Positions 58,540 to 64,000 of a stretch of DNA of 64,000 bases are shown piece by piece. This DNA comes from Loripinus fragilis (lineage: Eukaryota > Mollusca > Bivalvia > Lucinida > Lucinidae). A program made the translations under genes and the position numbers. Under the pieces are notes generated by a model, which was given only the letters and a program-made list of their open reading frames with translations, did no database searches and was not told the origin of the DNA. The number at the start of each line of letters is the position of its first letter. The first letter of the stretch is position 1. Where the stretch lies: the NCBI GenBank assembly GCA_964019695.1, contig OZ026524.1, positions 66,304,223 through 66,368,222 on the forward strand, in the 5' to 3' direction.

Positions 58540-59717
58540 ACAATTCCACCAATTCACGTGACACATACTTTGTAACAAATACTTGCGTAGAATTGCCAAA
58601 TGCTTTACACGTTTTTCAAGAACAAATATCTGTTTTCATGCTTTGAATACGACACTGTCCTTAAAATGTTCGTAAAACAGGTAATATGGAACAAAATATT
58701 AACTACTTACCCAAAATATGATTATTTTTCAATCCAATTACAAAAGCACATGGCGTTAAACAAACGGTGGCGTTTAAATGTACTGAGAACACACCAAACC
58801 TTTACACACACTGATATTCAAACCTTAATCTTTGTCATTCAGGTGCTTTCAATGTGAGCTGCGTCACGTTAATTACTGTCGCGTAAATTACATTTCACTT
58901 TTGATGTCTGATAAATATGCCTAAATGCCAACCGATAAGGATTTTTATTTCTGTGAAACCTATTCAGCCTCTGTATGTACTTTCTTTTACAGATAGAGCT
59001 GTTTCAAATACCGTTTTGGATTCGTAAAAAATAGCGTCACGTATGATTTCATTCTTAAAACAGACGCTAGGGTTAAGCTCAAGAATGAGATTTATTTGAC
59101 ACAAATGTCTATGTTAATAGAAGTGTACGCCTGTTATTCATATAAAATACATGTTTTACTGTAAATTTGTCACAGCTTGATCTACAATATCAGATACCAC
59201 TATCTGAACAGAACAAAGCTTTGGTTGTGTCACGTGAATTACAGAAACCTTGTGACATATTTTTCTACTTTTGAAGCTGCAAAAAACAAAAATCTGGGAA
59301 ACAGATATTGAAACCATTCGTAATGTCATAATGATTTCGTCAAATGAAGTAAAAGTAGTGTTGTTTTGATGTGTTTAAATAGATATTATGTATTCAGTCC
59401 CATTTTAAAATTGTCTATACACAGATTGTGACAAGGCTTTTCTTGGGAGTCACACGTTATTTGCTGGTATCTGGACTCATTGGAAGCAAAGTTCTTTATC
59501 AAACTTTGTTTGGTCTTAACTGAGATAGCAGCAGATTTTTAAAATTCAACTAACGCTAGTGATACGGTGATGTTAATGACTTGACTGTGATGCAATATCC
59601 CGAGACAGGGGTTCTGCAACTTATTTTAGAATAAGTGAAAACATTCAGACAGACATACACTGACAGACACAGTATGTAGTACATTATAGATTATATTTAA
59701 TATTTGTAAATATAGTA

Positions 59718-59900
59718 AAACATGTTTTTAAAAGCGGCCACTCAAAAATAGACAAAACGAAGATCTTAATGACAATGGTAGCTTAATGAAGGTCAAAACT
59801 ATTGCAGAATGCTGAAGCATTCTGCAATACTTTTGATCAGCATTAAGCGATAATCGGTCTAAAACCCAATGGTGGCCTTCTTTTTGAGTTAAATTTTACA
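59718..59900. mobile_element. pogo-like MITE, family H, worn
   Basis: It carries agtaaaacatgtttttaaaa, the family core 'ggtcaaaactattgcagaat' and its complement, and an eroded right end. A related copy is at about 32718-32893. Confidence 0.72.
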
Positions 59901-59947
59901 TAATAAGCCCAGACCAGTGACATAGAGACATTTAGATAGCGTTTCTT

Positions 59948-60151
59948 TTGTTTGTTTGTTTGATTTGATTCTTTACGTCCACTCAACAATCTTTCAGTTA
60001 TGTGGGACGGGTCTTCCTGGGTTGAACCAGTACTAAGCTAGGATAAATGTGTCTTGCTCAAGGACCACAACGCAGTGACGCTGGTGAGGCTCGAACCCGC
60101 GGCCCTTCGGTCTCGAGTCAAGCACTCTACCACTGAGCCACTGCGCTCCCT
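59948..60151 (-). mobile_element. tRNA-derived SINE, family 1, minus orientation, 12-bp TSD
   Basis: A complete copy on the minus strand (head at the right, tail at the left). atagcgtttctt is duplicated exactly at 59936-59947 and 60152-60163. The intact boxes and perfect TSD suggest a young insertion. Confidence 0.95.
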
Positions 60152-60299
60152 ATAGCGTTTCTTCATCCATCCATAGTTCAAATGTGGATAGGGTAATTTT
60201 GTGTGACAAAAATGCCAAAACAGTGTGTACTTGATATACTTCTTTGCTCACTGATAAATGTATTTCAAAATATGCCTTTTTGCTAAGAAACATTTAAAA

Positions 60300-61995
60300 T
60301 GCTTAATTTTGAATTCATTTCTTAAATGAATGTATCTCTTACTGAGAGCTTTTGATGGTTTTAAATAAAGTTTAAGTAGCTTTTTATGTAGTTTTTGTTC
60401 GTTGTTGCCAAAGTATGTCCCATTCTGCCATTAATAAGTTCTAATTCTTCTAACAGGGGTGAATTCTTCCATCTTATTCGATACAATCAATATTGGAATC
60501 TTCTTGATGTTGTATGAGTCATGCATGGCATTTATGAGTGGAGGGTGGTGGCTCAGTGGTGAAGTAGTTGACTGGAGTTCAAACATCACCGGAGGTACTG
60601 CAAAGACACTTTATCCACTACTTAGGACTGGTTCAATCCAGGAAGATCCGTCTCGGCATGACTGTAAATATAAGCAATAAATTCAATTTTTTGGAATGTT
60701 CATGGAATCATGATTACTTCGGGTCTCTTGCAAAGTTAAAGTAAAGCCCTTACTTTGCAAGAGACCCGAAGTGTTCATGGTTCCATGAACATTCCAAAAT
60801 TTGAATTCATTTCTTAAATGAATGTATCTCTTGCTGAGGGCTTTTGATGGTTTTAAACAAAGGGACCCGGCACGTATAGGTGTTTTATAGTCTAAAATGG
60901 CCAAAAAGTCAATATAGGCTTGATAAAAGCTTTATTTATGGAAAGGGTTACAGCTCTCAAAATGCCTTTTTTCACCCTCACCACAAAAAACGAACGCACA
61001 ATTGTTCCAAAAGTAAATTTCAAATAGCCCCTTTGCGCCAAATTGTGGGTATATCAATGCTGTACCCATAAACATCAACAAGAAAGACATTCTTCTAATC
61101 CTTTTCTCACAGGGATATAATGTTTACATCAACTCCGGTTGAAACTGTCAACTCGATCAACATCTCGCAACAGCACATTCTTATCCGTGAAAAACTTTTT
61201 CCCGGTGCGCCAACGCAAAACGAACAATGCACAATTAAAGACAATTACTTATGTATTCAGTATCTACTGGGCATACCTAAAAATCGTCGGCATTTAGTGT
61301 TTACCATCAGAAAACTTTTTCCTTCGACAGAAAAAGCATCAACTTCCATTTTGTTTTGCGTGTGACGTAATGTCAGAGTAAACCGAACGTGTTCGTAAGA
61401 CGACTTTTGATTGGCTACCCAAACAAATTGCCCACGCGACTTCTCATTCTTACAACATGGACTCGGAAGTGAATTTTCATCAATGATTAAAAGAATTTTT
61501 GAAATATTTTGCACTCAAAGACATCTGTCGACGAATAATTTGCAGGTAGAGATAAGTCTAGAGATTGTCTTTAAGTGTGCATTGTTCGTTTTGCGTTGGC
61601 GCACCGGGAAAGTTTTGACAGCTGTAACCCTTTCCATAAATAAAGCTTTATGAAGCCTATATTGACTTTTTGGCCATTTTAGACTATAAAACACCTATAC
61701 GTACCGGGTCCCTTTGGTTTTAAATAAAGTTTGTTGTTGCCTAAATATGTCCTATTCTCCCATAAATGAGTTCTAATTCTTGTAACAGGGATGAATTTTT
61801 CCATCTTATTGGATACAACCAAGATTGGATTCTTCTTAGTGTTGTATGAGTCATACAATGTATATTGCATTAATGTTTTGAGGATGGTGGCTCAGTGGCG
61901 GAGTGCTTGACTGGAGTTCGAGCATCACCGGAGGCACTGCAAAGACACTTTATCCACTACAAAGGACTGGTTCAATCCAGGAAGATCCGTCTTGA
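60300..61995 (+). repeat. Segmental duplication with SINE-like heads, second copy split by a hAT MITE
   Basis: Copy 1 (about 60300-60665) and copy 2 (about 60802-60857 plus 61717-61995) share 'gaattcatttcttaaatgaa', 'gttctaattctt' and a diverged family 1 SINE head at 60541 and 61882 (ggtggctcagtgg). Between the copies lies a foldback (60714-60765) with 'acttcgggtctcttgcaaag'. Confidence 0.82.
60858..61716. mobile_element. hAT-type MITE (859 bp) with perfect 8-bp TSD GTTTTAAA
   Basis: Inverted ends start CAAAGGGACCCGG and run about 95 bp. gttttaaa lies at 60850-60857 and 61717-61724. A second inner inverted pair (61201-61243, 61573-61608) contains 'gcgccaacgcaaaacgaaca'. The short ORFs inside are not transposase-like. 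Confidence 0.9.
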
Positions 61996-62974
61996 TATGA
62001 CTGAAAATTTTGTTGAATAAAGAATCAAAACAAACAAACAAGCGATTTTAAGCAATTAAACCTCATGTGATAAATAGAATCTAACATTCGTGCACCTGTA
62101 TTATTGAATTTATTAACTCGTCGCAAAAATATATAAAATGGTTGGCAAGGCGCATATTTGATCCACTTTCCTCAACTCGTTTAATAAACTCAATAAAAAC
62201 ATGAGCACGCATGTAAGATCCGCCATTTACAACATTGATTTAGAAGGCTTTCCACTAAATATTTCCCCATTGACGAAAATGCAAAATAGGAAAAACATAT
62301 CCAGTCCTTCATAGAATGTTTCCAAAAGTTTATCGATTTGAAAGAAATTCCCTAACTTATTTAGATTTCTGTAGAAAAATGGGGTTTCCCATCTCCCAAA
62401 TGAATGGTCTATTAATAACTGGGGAAACCCTATAGTCTCGAAGCAAATAAATAGATGATTTAATTATATGGGGTGATCTAAAACAATTAATACAATTTTC
62501 CTGGTTTGGACAGAAAATGTTCGAACACTCCTGATTTTGATTTATTATATCTGGTCTTTTATCACCTTCTTATAAAACAAAAGTATATGACCAATGAAAT
62601 GATCCACTGGAGTTTTCATCTGACGATAACATCCTCCCCGTTTAGGGCGTGGCCACTCCCCATGAATATTTAGTGGAATGCTACCTTTACAGAAGCTTTG
62701 CCATTAATTCCTTGAGTACCAGTACCATGTTTTGTGATTAATTTGGTTTATCCTAATCAAGTAGTTTTATTTTAGAAATGGTAACAATGTGCTTGTCCCA
62801 GCAGCAAGTTCTTATGAAAGCTATTGCCATCCTCTTGTCAAGTGCTACCCTCTTGAGGATTGACTATGTTTGCAACCAGTATGGTAGCACGGTTAAGTGG
62901 TGTAGCATGAGATAGCCCTTTCCGTGAATATTAAATCATGGTGTCACAACACTAAAATTACACATCCAGCTCAT

Positions 62975-63000
62975 CGCCATCTCCGCTCGCGGAGATGGCG
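62975..63000. repeat. GC-rich perfect hairpin (11-bp arms, 4-base loop)
   Basis: Arms cgccatctccg and cggagatggcg around loop ctcg. No U-tract or gene nearby explains it. Confidence 0.8.
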
Positions 63001-63476
63001 TTGAGATGGGTTTTTAATCTAATAGCTCATCACTTTTGTTTGAAACGGCTACTCTGAAATTTCGTTTTCAAATGGCTACTGAACTTTCAGTAGACAACAA
63101 ATTTTAGCTAAGTGCTGAGAGATGGCAAGCCTTTTTTTGAAAAGTTTATACTTGTCACAAGATGTTTGTGCTATGTTACATAGACATTTTCAGATGCAGT
63201 TATTTTGCTGGCGTTTAAAGGACTAAATAATGTATTTTGTGTCTATATTGAGGTAATGGCGCAAGATGATACAGTTACTTTTTAATAAAACCACGCCTCA
63301 TTTTCAGCTTTCACCTATGTCTAAAGTTGACCAGTCCTTATTACGCATTCATGAGGTGCCGCCTTTACAGAAAGCGAAAAGTCAAGTAATACACGACACC
63401 TGTCTGGCATACTTGAAATAGTACAGCGTATTTCTGCTCTCGGAATCTGCTGCCATTTCTCCTGAAGTGCAAACGA

Positions 63477-63674
63477 GTAAAGTCGGGTATATTCGGACTG
63501 ACAGCTAAATTCGGACAGCGGCCTTGTTTGTTTCATATTTCAAATATTGGAATAAAAAAATTATTAACTTAGCAAACAGTGAAAATCCTGATGAGACGAG
63601 CCGTCTCATCTGGATTTACAACGTTTGTAAATGTGTGTCCGAATTTACCTGATGTCCGAATTACCCGACTTTAC
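63477..63674. mobile_element. Small TIR element (198 bp)
   Basis: Ends GTAAAGTCGGGTATATTCGG and the complement of GTAAAGTCGGGTAATTCGGA, with an internal foldback 'gatgagacgagccgtctcat'. No clear TSD. Confidence 0.7.
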
Positions 63675-64000
63675 CCTACCACGTTCCTGGAGAAATCTAA
63701 TGGGTTTCAACTTCCCTTATTTTTGGTTCTGGTAATAATACACATGTATGTCAAAACCAAAGTCGACAATTCTGTTATTCATCCAACACAGAGATATCCA
63801 TTTATGCAAATTTATACCTTTTTGTTATAAAAAAAAACAACAACAAATAATGGTCCTTTCTTTTTGTTACTTAGCCGATATTGATGACTTTACCTTCAAT
63901 ATTCAGATTTATGATCATATCTACAGCTGATGCGCGAATTCGCCAGAGCCTTCGCTGATTGCATAAACAATAAGTCAGTGAAATCACGTAAATTCTGAAT

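Noticed and set aside
4478..60151. tRNA genes suggested by A-box/B-box sequences (ggctcagtggtagagtgct..., ggttcgagcc)
   Set aside because: All occur as heads of repeated units with a shared non-tRNA body and A-rich tail, often with TSDs. No clean cloverleaf with a paired acceptor stem is present, so they are SINEs.

Overview
The window looks like nuclear DNA of an invertebrate animal, most likely a bivalve mollusc. The reasons are a metazoan gene with long AT-rich introns, tRNA-derived SINEs, very many small DNA transposons, and foldback/CGTCCGTC minisatellite elements of a kind I associate with bivalve genomes. The species cannot be named from sequence alone. I see no bacterial genes, CRISPR arrays, genuine tRNA or rRNA genes, and no intact transposase or reverse transcriptase ORF.

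Positions 215-45376 (+ strand) hold the 3' part of CDC16 (APC6), a TPR subunit of the anaphase-promoting complex. I assembled 14 coding exons. All have GT-AG borders and the phases join without a break into 533 codons plus a stop. The 5' exons, about 85-90 residues by comparison with the family, lie left of the window. A second gene is one uninterrupted 437-codon ORF at 54703-56016 (+): a type II membrane protein of the heparan-sulfate 3-O-sulfotransferase type with unusual residues near the active site. No other coding gene could be supported; other ORFs are short and mostly lie in repeats.

Nearly everything else is mobile-element sequence, and many copies still show target-site duplications (TSDs). 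Recognised groups are: three tRNA-derived SINE families; PIF/Harbinger-type MITEs (TWA TSD); piggyBac-type MITEs (TTAA); Tc1/mariner/pogo-type MITEs (TA); a hAT MITE (8-bp TSD); a hAT-like family with 5-bp TSDs; a MITE family with 6-bp TSDs; a pair of elements with CACACTGG ends and 5-bp TSDs; a probable 2.5-kb solo LTR (TG...CA, 5-bp TSD); and foldback-headed minisatellite elements. Several insertions can be checked inside the window because an uninterrupted paralogous copy of the target is also present.

Layout: 1-8.3 kb is CDC16 intron 1, with a Harbinger-type MITE, a 2.9-kb hAT-like element, a 2.6-kb long-TIR element and a pogo-like element. 8.3-20.6 kb holds exons 2-5, the solo LTR, a nested piggyBac/mariner pair rich in RFX-like X-boxes, and SINEs. 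20.6-35.6 kb holds exons 6-10, a tandem triplication of an exon end, a cluster of CCCCGCGGGG palindromes and a minisatellite with nuclear-receptor-like DR1 sites. 37.6-45.4 kb holds the last four exons, with MITEs placed against splice sites. 46.3-54.7 kb is mostly unrecognised intergenic DNA. After the sulfotransferase, 56-64 kb is non-coding with a young SINE, a tandem duplication and a hAT MITE. The two genes have no evident functional link.
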